Positions 17,457 to 27,788 of a DNA stretch of 64,000 nucleotides are shown piece after piece. The stretch is from Candidatus Latescibacterota bacterium. Its GTDB lineage: Bacteria > Krumholzibacteriota > Krumholzibacteriia > JACNKJ01. Under the pieces are notes generated by a model. That model made no database searches. It was not told the origin of the DNA and saw nothing but the letters and a program-made list of their open reading frames with translations. Where the stretch lies: positions 1 through 64,000 of the forward strand of contig JACKDC010000004.1 of assembly GCA_020633725.1 (NCBI GenBank). The letters are read 5' to 3'. Position numbers and translations under genes: made by a program. Position 1 is the stretch's first letter. Every line of letters starts with the position of its first letter.

Positions 17457-17499
17457 CGGTAGCTCCTTGGCTCGATGGTTTCTAGCTCGCCGGAAGCGA

Positions 17500-18858
17500 T
17501 CAGTTGTCCCCGGCCGATGCGGCCTGAGCGGATGCCGGCGGTCCGCTCCAGCAGGGACCCGTGTCGATGCCCTTGCCGCGCGTCAGTGCGCGGGCCTCTC
17601 CTGAGTCCACGTCAATGATCCATAGAGTGGTATACCCCGTCCTGTTGCTGCTGACCACAAGATGTCGTCCATCGGGCGCCCAGGACGGATCCTCGTTGTC
17701 CCGGTCAGCGGGGAACGTGATGCGCTGCAACTCGCTCCCGTCCGGCGCCACGGTGAAGATGGTGAACAGCCCCGACGCCCGGCTCACGTAGGCGATGCGG
17801 TCCGCGCGGGGCGACCAGGCCGCGCTGTCATTATAGTTACCTTCGAACGTGACGCGACGGCGATTTGCGCCCACCGCGTCCATGACGTAGATCTGCGGGC
17901 TTCCCGTGCGGTCGCTGGTGTAGGCGATCTGCTGGCCGCTGGGGTCCCAGGCCGGGCTGCACTCGATGCTGGGTTCGAAGGTCGCCCGGGCGAGCACCCG
18001 GCCGTCGGGCCGGATCCGGTAGATCTCGGAATTCCCGTCGCGAGAAAGGGTTACGGCCAGCTCGTTGCCCGTGGGCGACCAGGCCGCGCCCACGTTGAGT
18101 CCCTGGAAGTCGCCCACGCGGGTGCTCTGGCCGGTGGCCGTCTCCAGGAGCAGGAGCCGCTGGCGGCCCTTCTCGTAGGACGTGTAGGAGATGGACTTGC
18201 CGTCGGGCGACCAGCGCGGCGTCAGGTTCAGGCTGCCGTTGCGGGTGACCTGGCGCAGGTTCTCGCCATCGTAATCCACCACGTAGAGCTCGCGGTGGTC
18301 GCCGCTGCCCCGGCTGAAGAGGACGCGCGTCTGCGCGATGCCCTGCTCGCCCGTGAGCTGGTTCACCACCTGGTCCGAGAAGTGGTGCACGGACGGCGCG
18401 ATGCCGGCCAGGTCCACCGAGTAGCGCAGGCCGAGGCGCATGTCGCCGCTGGGCTCGAGCAGGCGGACCGTCCAGGTGAGGTTGTCGGCCGCGGCGCCCT
18501 CCAGGTGCAGCGTGAGGCCGTACTCGGGGGCCGCGAGCTCGCTGTCGCCCTCGCCGCTGCGGCCCGCGGGCGCGGGGGACGTGACCCCCGGCGGCAGCGG
18601 CTCCACCAGCTCGATCAGTCCGCTGTAGTAGAGATCGCGCGCCAGGCGCGAGGCGAGGGCCACCAGGCCGTCCGTGGCGCCCGGCGCCGTGGCCGCGTTC
18701 TCCAGCGGCAGGAAGCGCACCCGCACGCGGGGCACGGAGCTGCGCTCCACGCCCAGGTGGATGATCTCGCCGTTGTCATCCTGAGCACGGGCGCACACGC
18801 CGGTCGACACGAGCAGCGTGAAGGCGACCAGCAGTCGATGGGCAAGCCGAACGCGCAT
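17500..18858 (-). CDS. tolB: Tol-Pal translocation protein TolB
   Basis: 452 aa. Signal peptide (1-26, ending ARA before QDD). N-terminal TolB alpha/beta domain (~30-185) and a six-bladed propeller with 'SPDG(K/R)' or 'W(S/D)P(T/S)G' blades ('TPRWSPDGKSISYTS', 'GAAWSPTGNELAVT', 'SPAWDPSGQQIAYTS', 'DPSWAPDGRHLVVS'). Periplasmic partner of Pal and TolA. Starts at ATG 18858 with GGGGAGG upstream. 15 nt after tolA. Confidence 0.94.
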   Translation of the reverse strand: MRVRLAHRLLVAFTLLVSTGVCARAQDDNGEIIHLGVERSSVPRVRVRFLPLENAATAPGATDGLVALASRLARDLYYSGLIELVEPLPPGVTSPAPAGRSGEGDSELAAPEYGLTLHLEGAAADNLTWTVRLLEPSGDMRLGLRYSVDLAGIAPSVHHFSDQVVNQLTGEQGIAQTRVLFSRGSGDHRELYVVDYDGENLRQVTRNGSLNLTPRWSPDGKSISYTSYEKGRQRLLLLETATGQSTRVGDFQGLNVGAAWSPTGNELAVTLSRDGNSEIYRIRPDGRVLARATFEPSIECSPAWDPSGQQIAYTSDRTGSPQIYVMDAVGANRRRVTFEGNYNDSAAWSPRADRIAYVSRASGLFTIFTVAPDGSELQRITFPADRDNEDPSWAPDGRHLVVSSNRTGYTTLWIIDVDSGEARALTRGKGIDTGPCWSGPPASAQAASAGDN

Positions 18859-18873
18859 GTCCTCCCCGGTCCG

Positions 18874-19707
18874 TCAGCGCCGGTAGGTGAAGGTGAACTG
18901 GATGTTGAGCCCCTGCCCGCGGAAGCGCGCGGGCGGCGGCGGCAGCGGGTTGGACTCCATCACCGCGCGCAGCGCCTCGCGATCGTAGACGGAGAGCCCG
19001 CTGCCCTGGAAGACCGTCGGCTCGATCACCTCGCCGCGCGCGCCGATGCGGAAGGCCACCACCGTCTCGAGCAGGGGACGTCCCCCGGTGCTCGCCGCGC
19101 TCGGCTGCCAGCGCCGTCCGATCTTGCTCTGGACGAGGCCCAGGTAGGCGTCGCCCGCGCCGGCGTCGCCACGGGCCAGGACGCTGGCGCCGCGCGGCGC
19201 CGCCTCGGCCTCCCCCGTGCCCTCGGCGGGCGCCGCGGGCTCGGCCGCCGCGGGCAGGTCGGAGCCGGGCACCGCGGGCGAGGACGCCTCGGCGCTCTCC
19301 TCGGTCTCGGTGTCGGGCGCCGGCAGCGCCGGCGCGGAGGCGTCCGCGGGCTGGGTCACGGGCTTCACGGCCTCGGTGGGCTTGGGCTTGGGCGCCTCGG
19401 GCGTGGGGGCCGTCTTCTCCGCCGCGGGCGCCTTCTCCTCGGGCTTGGGCGCCGGACGTTCCTCCGGCTTCGCCTTCGTCGCCTCCTCCTTGGGCGTCTC
19501 CTCGGCCGGCGGCGTCTCGATGTCGTTCGGAAGCTCGGCCTGCGCCTCGCGCGACGAGGACCGCAGCTCGGGCAGCGTGCCGAAGGCGATGCGGATGGTG
19601 GGCGGCGGCGGCTGCACGGGCGCGCGCAGGGCGGACGACAGCAGCACCAGCGCCGCCAGGGCCAGCAGGTGTCCCGCGAAGGAAAGTGCGAGATGTACCG
19701 GCTTCAC
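18874..19707 (-). CDS. tolA: TolA/TonB-like energy-transducing protein
   Basis: 277 aa. A single N-terminal membrane anchor ('LALSFAGHLLALAALVLL', ~5-25) with cytoplasmic N-terminus is followed by a long Pro/Ala/Glu/Lys-rich periplasm-spanning linker (~50-180) and a TonB_C-type domain (~185-277, 'VAFRIGARGEVIEPTVFQGSG', 'YDREALRAV'). Position between tolR and tolB makes TolA the best call, although the C-terminal domain resembles TonB more than enteric TolA. Start is GTG 19707 (GAGGGG 6 nt before). Confidence 0.85.
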   Translation of the reverse strand: MKPVHLALSFAGHLLALAALVLLSSALRAPVQPPPPTIRIAFGTLPELRSSSREAQAELPNDIETPPAEETPKEEATKAKPEERPAPKPEEKAPAAEKTAPTPEAPKPKPTEAVKPVTQPADASAPALPAPDTETEESAEASSPAVPGSDLPAAAEPAAPAEGTGEAEAAPRGASVLARGDAGAGDAYLGLVQSKIGRRWQPSAASTGGRPLLETVVAFRIGARGEVIEPTVFQGSGLSVYDREALRAVMESNPLPPPPARFRGQGLNIQFTFTYRR

Positions 19708-19720
19708 GGACGTCCCCTCG

Positions 19721-20152
19721 CTAGTTCTCCTCGGTGGGATCCACCACGAGGCTGAGTCCCTCGATGCCCGCCTCCTGCACCACGCCCATCACCCGCACGA
19801 CGAAGCCGTAGGGCACCTCCTGGTCGCTGCGCAGGTAGACCGGCCGCGGGTCGTCCAGGGGACGGATCTCGCGCAGCACCTCGGCGAGCTGGGAGAGGGG
19901 GATGGGATCCTCGTCCACGTAGATCCGCCGCTGCTTGTCCACGGTCAGGATCAGCCCCTCCACGCTGGCCTTGGCCGTGGTGCGCGTGTGGGGCAGGTTG
20001 ACGTCCACGCCGCCCACGATGAAGGGCGCCGTGAGCATGAAGATGATCAGGAGCACGAGCATCACGTCCACCAGCGGGGTGACGTTGATCTCGGCCAGGT
20101 TGCCGTACTGCCGCCGCCCGGCAGAGGCGGCGCCGCCGGGGGCGCCCATCAT
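19721..20152 (-). CDS. tolR: Biopolymer transport protein TolR/ExbD
   Basis: 143 aa. A single transmembrane helix (~residues 27-46, 'DVMLVLLIIFMLTAPFIVGG') preceded by 'INVTPLVDV', whose Asp is the proton-conducting residue of ExbD/TolR. The C-terminal periplasmic domain is ~95 residues. The start ATG (20152) overlaps the tolQ stop as ATGA; ATG at 20149 is the only alternative. Couples proton motive force to TolA with TolQ. Confidence 0.95.
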   Translation of the reverse strand: MMGAPGGAASAGRRQYGNLAEINVTPLVDVMLVLLIIFMLTAPFIVGGVDVNLPHTRTTAKASVEGLILTVDKQRRIYVDEDPIPLSQLAEVLREIRPLDDPRPVYLRSDQEVPYGFVVRVMGVVQEAGIEGLSLVVDPTEEN

Positions 20153-20901
20153 GTCAGCGACCTCTCGCGCGGGGCCTCGCTGCGCGCGCCGCGCAGGGCG
20201 TCGGCGGTGAGGACGTCGCTGAGCTGCGCGCCCAGGGCCTGCAGCTCGGCGTCCTGCAGCTTCAGCCGGCTCACGAAGTAGTTGTAGCCCACCGCCGCGG
20301 GGATCGCGACGGCCAGGCCCGCCACCGTGGCGATCAGCGACTCGGCGATGCCGGGGCCGACGGCGTCCAGCGACGCGGAGCCCTGGCGACCGATCTCGAG
20401 GAAGCTGGTGAGGATGCCGTAGACCGTGCCCAGCAGGCCGATGAAGGGCGCGGTGGACGTGAACGTCGCCAGCCAGCTCAGCCCGCGCTCGAGCTTGCCC
20501 ATCTCGGCCGTGGCGACGCGGTCCACGCCGCGGGCCAGCACCTCGGTGTGGGCGGCCAGGCTGGCGGCGTCGCCGCGGCGCGCGCGGTAGCCGGGCCAGA
20601 ACTCGCGGCTGAAGTAGGCGAAGACGGCCGCCAGGGGCGACTGGGGGTGCTGCAGCGACCAGCGCATGAGGGCGTCGAGCGAGGCCGCGTCCTCGTGACC
20701 GGCGTTGAACTGCTCCCAGAAGCTGGCGTTGATCTTGGCGGCGCGCGCGAGGCGGCGCCAGCGCTCGACCATCAGCGCCCAGGAGAAGACCGACATGAAG
20801 AGCAGGATCAGGAGGACGATCTTGCCGAGCAACGTGGTGTGCGCGACCAGTTCGGCGATGTCGCCCAGGTTGCCTGCGAGTCCCAGCGCGATAGGTGGCA
20901 T
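20149..20901 (-). CDS. tolQ: Biopolymer transport protein TolQ/ExbB
   Basis: 250 aa with three membrane helices (~15-40, ~140-165, ~185-205). The MotA/TolQ/ExbB proton-channel signature 'TSTAPFIGLLGTVYGI' is present, and 'VAGLAVAIPAAVGYN' is the conserved third helix. Head of the Tol operon. AAGGAG lies about 6 nt before the ATG at 20901. No ybgC thioesterase gene precedes it, which is common in this operon but absent here. Confidence 0.95.
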   Translation of the reverse strand: MPPIALGLAGNLGDIAELVAHTTLLGKIVLLILLFMSVFSWALMVERWRRLARAAKINASFWEQFNAGHEDAASLDALMRWSLQHPQSPLAAVFAYFSREFWPGYRARRGDAASLAAHTEVLARGVDRVATAEMGKLERGLSWLATFTSTAPFIGLLGTVYGILTSFLEIGRQGSASLDAVGPGIAESLIATVAGLAVAIPAAVGYNYFVSRLKLQDAELQALGAQLSDVLTADALRGARSEAPRERSLT

Positions 20902-21153
20902 CGTGGCTCCTTGGCGTCGTGAAGTGGCGACCGCCGCAGGTGGACACTCGACACGGTGTGGGTCGGAGGCGAAGCCGCGCCCGTCCGTGACAGGGTTCGG
21001 ACGGCGGGCGTCCGGCGGGGAGAACGCCGCTCCTCAACGCATGCGTTTACGGTCCGGACGGGCCCGGGTTCCGCCATCCCGACGGCGGGGGCAGGCGTGA
21101 AGTAAGGGGTCGATCGGGCCGGGGGTCAAGGGATTTCCAGGGCCCCATCGGAC
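20902..21153. other. Intergenic region upstream of tolQ
   Basis: GC-rich; I see no clear -10/-35 for tolQ. It contains a 12-bp perfect palindrome AACGCATGCGTT at 21036-21047, a plausible but untested protein-binding site. No small gene is supported. Confidence 0.3.
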
Positions 21154-21182
21154 TTGATGCAGCGGCCCACCTCCGCTAGGCT
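21154..21182 (+). promoter_or_regulatory. Candidate promoter of the methyltransferase gene (leaderless)
   Basis: TTGATG (21154-21159), 17-nt spacer, TAGGCT (21177-21182). Only 6 nt separate the -10 from the ATG at 21189 and no Shine-Dalgarno sequence is present, so transcription probably begins at or near the start codon. Confidence 0.5.
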
Positions 21183-21188
21183 AAGCAC

Positions 21189-21899
21189 ATGCTTCTCAAA
21201 GCCTTCAGCAACCTGCCCGCGCCCGTGCGAAAGCTTCTGCGGCGTCTGACGCCCGACCGCGTCGCCCACGCGGTCTTCGACAAGCACGACTTCGAGCTCT
21301 CCTACCAGATCCGCTGGGCGAAGCGCTTTCGGGAGCGGCCGGAGGTCGTGCGGGAGTACTGGGAGCGCTACCGTCACCTGGCGGAGATCGAGCGCGTCTG
21401 CGAGCTCGGAGAGCAGGCGCGGATCCTCGATGTCGGCTGCGGCGTCGGCACGGTGCTGCATCTGCTGCCGGGCGAGCGGCATGGCATCGATCCCCTCGGC
21501 GACCGCTACCGGGAGATCTACGACTACCCCGACGGGATCTCGGTGCAGGCGGCCCCGGGCGAGGCGATTCCCTTTCCCGACAGCCACTTCGACGCGGTCT
21601 TCAACTCCAACGTGCTGGACCACGTCACGTCGCCGGAGCAGGTGCTCGCCGAGATCCACCGGGTCCTGCGGCCGGAGGGGCACTTCGTCTTCACCGTCGA
21701 GCTGTTTCCCGAGCAGCAGGAGCGGGATCCCGCCCATCCCCACAGCCTGACGCGCGAGGACGTGGACTCCCTCCTCGCCGACCGCTTCGAGGTCGTCTTC
21801 GAAGCCGAGTCGCCCTGGATCGGCATGGGCAACTACCTGGACGGCCAGCGCGAGGAAGCCCAGCGCCGGGAGCTGATCCGCGTGATGCAGCTCGCCTAG
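21189..21899 (+). CDS. Class I SAM-dependent methyltransferase (Methyltransf_11 type)
   Basis: 236 aa, soluble. The SAM-binding loop is 'ILDVGCGVGTVLHLLPG' (residues ~82-98). The typical post-II motif 'FPDSHFDAVFNSNVLDHVTSPEQVLAEIHRVLRPEGHFVF' (~140-178) places it in the Methyltransf_11 group. Substrate unknown. The neighbour downstream is a GT-C-like membrane protein, and the next gene region contains glycosyltransferases, so a sugar or polyprenyl-linked substrate is possible but not shown. The start appears leaderless. Confidence 0.85.
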   Translation: MLLKAFSNLPAPVRKLLRRLTPDRVAHAVFDKHDFELSYQIRWAKRFRERPEVVREYWERYRHLAEIERVCELGEQARILDVGCGVGTVLHLLPGERHGIDPLGDRYREIYDYPDGISVQAAPGEAIPFPDSHFDAVFNSNVLDHVTSPEQVLAEIHRVLRPEGHFVFTVELFPEQQERDPAHPHSLTREDVDSLLADRFEVVFEAESPWIGMGNYLDGQREEAQRRELIRVMQLA

Positions 21900-21977
21900 C
21901 GTCTCCTTGGTCGTTCACCCCGAAGCAGGAGGCGGCGTGCCTCTCCATCGACGCGGCGGACCCCTGCGGAGGCTCCA

Positions 21978-23540
21978 TTGAGACGGCGCTGGCCCCTGCT
22001 CCTGGCGGCGCTGGCGTTCGTCCTGCTGCTCGCCACGGCGCTGGCCGCGCTGCGGCGTCTGCTGCCCGACGGCGACTTCGCCTACGCGCTGGACGACGCC
22101 TACATCCACCTCAGCATGGCGCGCAGCCTCGCGGACCATGGCGTCTTCGGGGTGACGCGCTACGCCTTCAGCGCGTCGAGCTCCTCGCCGCTCTGGGTGC
22201 TGCTGCTCGCCGGCTTCTGGCGGGGGGGGCTGACCCTCGACGTGATTCCGCTCCTCCTGAACCTGCTGGCGGCGCTGGGACTGCTCTGGGCGCTGGACCG
22301 CCTGCTGGCGCGGGCGCTGGGGCCCCTGGCGCGGCTGGCGGCGCTGCTCGCCGCGCTGCTGGTGGCGCCGCTCGTCTTCCTCGCCCTGACCGGCATGGAG
22401 CACGTCCTGCACGCCCTGCTCAGCCTGCTGTTCCTGGAGCGGGCGGCGCGGGTGATCGCGCGCGAGGCGAAGGCGGGGCCGGGGCTGTTCGTCCTCGCCG
22501 TGCTCTGCAGCGCGGCGCGCTACGAGGGACTCTTCGCCGTGGGCATGGTCGGCCTGCTGCTGCTGTTCGGGCGACGCTGGCGTCTCGCGCTCGGCGTGGT
22601 CGCGGCGGGCGTGGCGGCGCCTCTGGCCTACGGTCTCGTCAACCTGGCGCACGGCGCCTACTTCCTGCCGAACTCGATCCTCGCCAAGGCTCAGCACCCG
22701 GAGGGCCACGGCATCGGGGCGCTGCTCCGTTTCGCCGGGCTCTGGGCCAATGCGCTGCGGCGCGAGCCCGCCCTGGGTTGGCTCGTGCTGGCGAACGCGC
22801 TGCTGCTGGCGGCGCGGTGGCGCGGACGACGGCGAGGCGCCGCCATGGCCTTCGGCGCGCTCGTGGTGGGCGCGAGCGTCCTGCACGCGCAGTTCGCGCG
22901 GCTGGCGCTGCTCTACCGCTACGAGGCCTATCTCCTCGTGCTCGGGATCGCGGCGCTGGCGTGGAACCTGTCCGAGTGGCTGGAGGACGCCCCCGCCTCG
23001 CGGTGGCGGGCGGGCGTCGCCGTGGCGGGTCTCGCCCTGCTGGCCTGGCCGCTGGGCGCGCGGGCCTGGCACGTGCAGTCGATCACCGCGCGCGCCATGG
23101 TGAACATCTTCGAGCAGCAGGTGCAGGTGGGCCGCTTCCTCGGCAGCTTCTACCGCGGCGAGGTCGTGGCGGCGAACGACGTCGGCGCGGTCACCTGGTA
23201 CGGCGAGCCGCGGCTCGTGGACCTGATGGGCCTGGCCACGCGGGACGTCATCCGCGCCAAGATGGCCGGCGCGTTCGACACCGCCTACCTCGAGCGCCTC
23301 GGCGCGGAGCGCGGCGTGCGCGTGGCGGTGGTCTACGACCGCTGGTTCGCGGGGATGGGACGGCCCCTGCCCGCGAACTGGCCGCGCGTGGCGCGCTGGC
23401 GCATCCCGGGCAACGTGATCTGCGGCGACGACACGGTGAGCTTCTACGCCACGAGTCCGTCCGAGGCGGCGCTGCTCGCCGAGCACCTGCGCGACTTCGC
23501 GCCGGCCTTGCCGCCGGGCGTTGAGGTCATCGACGGCTAG
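21978..23540 (+). CDS. GT-C-like multi-spanning membrane protein (DDAYI family)
   Basis: 520 aa with about 11 hydrophobic segments and a soluble C-terminal ~130 residues. The first periplasmic loop carries 'YALDDAYIHLSMARSLADHG' and later 'SSSSPLWVLLLA', the pattern of putative GT-C glycosyltransferases that use polyprenyl-phosphate sugars (DDAYI acidic pair). The start is TTG at 21978 with GCGGAGG 8 nt upstream. The C-terminal soluble part (~375-520) mentions no recognised motif. Donor and acceptor sugars are unknown. Shares a CTAG stop with the convergent GT-C gene. Confidence 0.65.
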   Translation: MRRRWPLLLAALAFVLLLATALAALRRLLPDGDFAYALDDAYIHLSMARSLADHGVFGVTRYAFSASSSSPLWVLLLAGFWRGGLTLDVIPLLLNLLAALGLLWALDRLLARALGPLARLAALLAALLVAPLVFLALTGMEHVLHALLSLLFLERAARVIAREAKAGPGLFVLAVLCSAARYEGLFAVGMVGLLLLFGRRWRLALGVVAAGVAAPLAYGLVNLAHGAYFLPNSILAKAQHPEGHGIGALLRFAGLWANALRREPALGWLVLANALLLAARWRGRRRGAAMAFGALVVGASVLHAQFARLALLYRYEAYLLVLGIAALAWNLSEWLEDAPASRWRAGVAVAGLALLAWPLGARAWHVQSITARAMVNIFEQQVQVGRFLGSFYRGEVVAANDVGAVTWYGEPRLVDLMGLATRDVIRAKMAGAFDTAYLERLGAERGVRVAVVYDRWFAGMGRPLPANWPRVARWRIPGNVICGDDTVSFYATSPSEAALLAEHLRDFAPALPPGVEVIDG

Positions 23541-24943
23541 CCCGCCAGCGCGTTGATCAGCACCCACTCCACCTGGATCGCCACCAGCAGCGCGAGGCCG
23601 CCGACCGCCGCGAGGCGCCTTCCGCGCCCGGCGCGGAAGGGGGAGGCGAGCAGGGCGAGGGCGTCGTCCACCGTTCCGCCCAGCGCGGCGAGGGCGCCGA
23701 GCAGGAAGAGCGGGATCAGCGGAAAGTGGTAGGTCGGGTGGGAGAAGGCGAGGAAGTAGGGCAGCGCGTAGAGCCCGCCGCAGATCCAGGCATAGCGGAT
23801 GAGCCGGCGCTGGAAGGGCGGCAGCGACGGCGCCAGCAGGACGAGCCAGGCGAGGGCCGTAGCGCCCAGGAAGACCAGACCGTCGAGGCCGACGATCCCC
23901 GCATAGACCAGCGGCGAACCCAGCCCGTGATACCTGCGCGCGTAGCTGGCCGTGAGGATGTCGAGGGCGAAGAACGCGCGCACGCGATTGATCGAGCGCA
24001 GCGCGAAGAGGTCCGGCCGCCGCGCGACATGATCCAGCGCCCCCCGGCGCAGGGCCGCGTCGCGCTCGCCGTCGGGCAGCGCATCGATGGAGTCCCGCGC
24101 GGCGATGAACCCTGCCGGCACGCCCGCGTCCTCCGTGCGGTGGTTGCTGAACCACCAGGTGCGGTAGAGGGGCGTCCACGGGTTGTTGCCGACGTAGACG
24201 TTCCGCACGTTCGCCGAGTTCACCGGGACGAAGCGGCCGGCCAGGTCGTGGGCCTTGACGAGCCACAGCCCCAGCGCCACGCCGACGGCCAGGGCGGGCA
24301 CGGCCAGGTCGCGCCAGCGGCGGGAGCGTCGCCAGAGCAGCGCCGGGAGCAGCGCGGCAAGCAGCAGCGCCGAGGCGCGGAAGAGCGGCAGCAGGGCGAG
24401 CGCCAGCGCGAGGACGAGGGTCCGCGCGAGCGTGGAGCGCTCGGTCGCCTGCACGAAGACCCAGAGGGCGGTGGCGAGCAGCAGGCCGACGGGCAGCTGG
24501 GTGAAGGGAGTCACCGAGTAGAGCAGGAACATGGGCTGCAGCGTCACGGCCAGGAGGGCCAGGTTGGCCGCAGGCCGCCCGGCCGTGCGCAGCAGCGCGC
24601 GATAGAGCAGCCAGGCGAGCAGGAAGAACACGGGCAGCATCGACGCCCGCGCCACCGCGATGCTCGAGCCCAGCGCGCCGAAGAGGGCGCTCCAGCCCAC
24701 GAGGTAGAGGGGCAGCCCCGGCGGCCAGTAGGGATCGTAGTGCGCCAGGGAGCGCAGGCGCTCGGCCGTCAGCTGGTAGCTCAGCGCGTCGGACTGCAGC
24801 GGGTTCTCGCGAACGATCCAGAAGACAGCAAGGTGCAGCAGGATCGCCAGCGCCCAGAGGATCGCGCCGGTCCGCGGCGCGGCGAGCGCCGCGCCCAGCA
24901 CGCGCAGAATTCTCCTTGCCGGACTCGCGGCGTTCATCGACAT
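23537..24943 (-). CDS. GT-C / PMT-like membrane glycosyltransferase
   Basis: 468 aa from ATG 24943 (GAAGGGA upstream); an earlier in-frame ATG at 25003 is less likely because it would lie inside the promoter. At least ten hydrophobic helices. 'QSDALSYQLTAERLRSL' in the first loop and 'DPYWPPGLPLYLVG' match dolichyl/undecaprenyl-phosphate-sugar mannosyltransferase-like GT-C proteins. The loop 'NVYVGNNPWTPLYRTWWFS' near residue 265 is also common in that group. Probably adds a sugar to a lipid-linked glycan or protein at the outer face of the inner membrane. Acceptor unknown. Confidence 0.7.
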   Translation of the reverse strand: MSMNAASPARRILRVLGAALAAPRTGAILWALAILLHLAVFWIVRENPLQSDALSYQLTAERLRSLAHYDPYWPPGLPLYLVGWSALFGALGSSIAVARASMLPVFFLLAWLLYRALLRTAGRPAANLALLAVTLQPMFLLYSVTPFTQLPVGLLLATALWVFVQATERSTLARTLVLALALALLPLFRASALLLAALLPALLWRRSRRWRDLAVPALAVGVALGLWLVKAHDLAGRFVPVNSANVRNVYVGNNPWTPLYRTWWFSNHRTEDAGVPAGFIAARDSIDALPDGERDAALRRGALDHVARRPDLFALRSINRVRAFFALDILTASYARRYHGLGSPLVYAGIVGLDGLVFLGATALAWLVLLAPSLPPFQRRLIRYAWICGGLYALPYFLAFSHPTYHFPLIPLFLLGALAALGGTVDDALALLASPFRAGRGRRLAAVGGLALLVAIQVEWVLINALAG

Positions 24944-24986
24944 GGGGCGGTCCCTTCTCGCCGGCCCGTCGCCGGCGAACGGGCCC

Positions 24987-25015
24987 AGTATACGCGATTC
25001 CACGCGGCCGGGGAA
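24987..25015 (-). promoter_or_regulatory. Candidate promoter of the GT-C gene
   Basis: -10 TATACT (24987-24992), 17-nt spacer, weak -35 TTCCCC (25010-25015). Faces the trpB promoter. Confidence 0.45.
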
Positions 25016-25028
25016 CGCGCTCTGCCCG

Positions 25029-25057
25029 TTGTGGAAGCGCGGCCCTTGGGCTATGCT
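25029..25057 (+). promoter_or_regulatory. Candidate promoter of trpB
   Basis: TTGTGG (25029-25034), 17-nt spacer, TATGCT (25052-25057), leaving a ~20-nt leader with GGGAGG before the ATG at 25084. It shows that trpB has its own promoter, independent of the aroF-trp operon. Confidence 0.5.
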
Positions 25058-25083
25058 CCCCGGGCAGCAACCCGGGAGGCAGC

Positions 25084-26294
<1,211 letters not shown>

Positions 26295-26298
<4 letters not shown>

Positions 26299-27788
26299 AG
26301 CGCCATCTCGCTCTGCTTCTGCTCGTTCTTTGGGCCGCAGGCAGCGCCGAAGCGGCCAGCCCTTCGCGCTGGCGCGTGCGGGATGGCTGGCTGCAGCGCT
26401 CGCGCGATGGAGGCGCTCACTACGAGCCCTTCTTCGTCCTCGCCCTCTGGGGCGCGCCGGGCTGGCAGGGCAGCGCCGACGGCGATCCCGCCGTGCAGGC
26501 GAAGCTCATCGCGGCGGCGCGTCACTTCAACGTGATCCACACCCGCGGCGTCGATCTGCCCGACATCGACCGCTATCTGCCGGATTCGCTGCGCGACACC
26601 GTCTTCATGGTGGGTCTGGCGACCTTCAACGACCGCTTTCTCGATCCCGCCAAGGGACGTCGCTACTCGGGTCCGGTTCCGCTGCGCTTCGTCGCGTCGA
26701 GCGGACGTCCGGACTACGCCAGCGTGCGCGCGCTGGAAGCCGCGCTGGCCGTGGGCGGCATGGACGACTACATGGACGGGATCGCCCAGTCCGTTCAGCG
26801 CGGCGTGGACCAGACCTGGGCGGACGGCCGCGGCCTGGACACCCTGTGGAATCTCGCGGACGAGCCCGACGCCAACTACGACGGCTGGCTCTGGCCGCCC
26901 GCGCTCATCGCGGCGTACCGGAGGGCCGTCGGGCGAATCGCGCCGGGCGCCGTCACCTTCATGGGGATCAGCGCCGTGACGGGGAACCTCTACTGCTTCG
27001 AGCGCCTGCTGACCGCCGACGGCCGCCGGCCGCTTCCGCCCGCGCTGCCGCGGACCCCCGCCGAGCTGCCGGCGTCGTTTCCCGCCGACGCCGTTCGAGA
27101 CTGGCAGGGCGATCCCGATCACTATGCCAGCTATCTCTTCATGGCCGATGGCACGCCCGCGCGTCTCGATGCGGGGACCCGCTACAACGCCTGGACTCTG
27201 CTGCGCCCCCGCATGGAGGCCACCGTGCGCGTGACCGCCGAGGGCTATGCCGACTGCGCGGACGCGTTCGGCCTGAACCGCTACGGGGCGTTCCAGCGCT
27301 ATCCCGCGCTCGCGGGCGAATGCGTGGACGCGATCCGCAGCGCCTGCGGCGCCACGGCCCCGATCTGGCTGTTCTTCGATGGACTGGGGCGCGACGACGA
27401 CCTGGACTACTGGGCGAATCTGCGCTGCCAGGTCTACACGTCGCTCGTTCACGGCGCCAGCGGCGTCCAGTTCTGGCAGCCCGGGAGCGCGGACCGGAAT
27501 CCTTCGGACTTCTGGTGGCAACGGGTCAAAGGGCTGGCGGACGAACTTCGCGCCCTGGCCCCGCTGCTGGCCGGGACCGTCGAAGGGCGGCAGGTCACCG
27601 CGGAGGGCGCCCACCTGGTCATCCTGGCGGATCGGGCCGGCGTTCGCACGCTCGTGGCCACCAACCCGAACTTCAAGACGCGCTGTGACCTGGATCTGCC
27701 AGGCGTCTATCAGGGCAGTCTGGCGCCGCTCGGCGTGCTCGTCCACGTGGGGCTCGGGCCCAGTTCGCTGGCCGGCGGACCGAGGTAG
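26295..27788 (+). CDS. Secreted putative glycoside hydrolase (TIM-barrel type)
   Basis: 497 aa from GTG 26295, overlapping the trpB stop (GTGA). Signal peptide ~1-20 (ends AEA before ASP). The chain resembles (alpha/beta)8 glycosidases: an early 'FNVIHTRGVDLPDIDRYL' strand, 'LWNLADEPDANYDGWLWPP' near residue 195 with a likely acid/base Glu, and 'GASGVQFWQPGS' near residue 395. The C-terminal ~90 residues resemble a small beta domain. No specific GH family can be assigned. Translationally coupled to trpB, but functionally likely linked to the neighbouring uronan-modifying lipoproteins. The last 79 nt overlap the convergent epimerase gene, which is unusually long. Confidence 0.6.
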
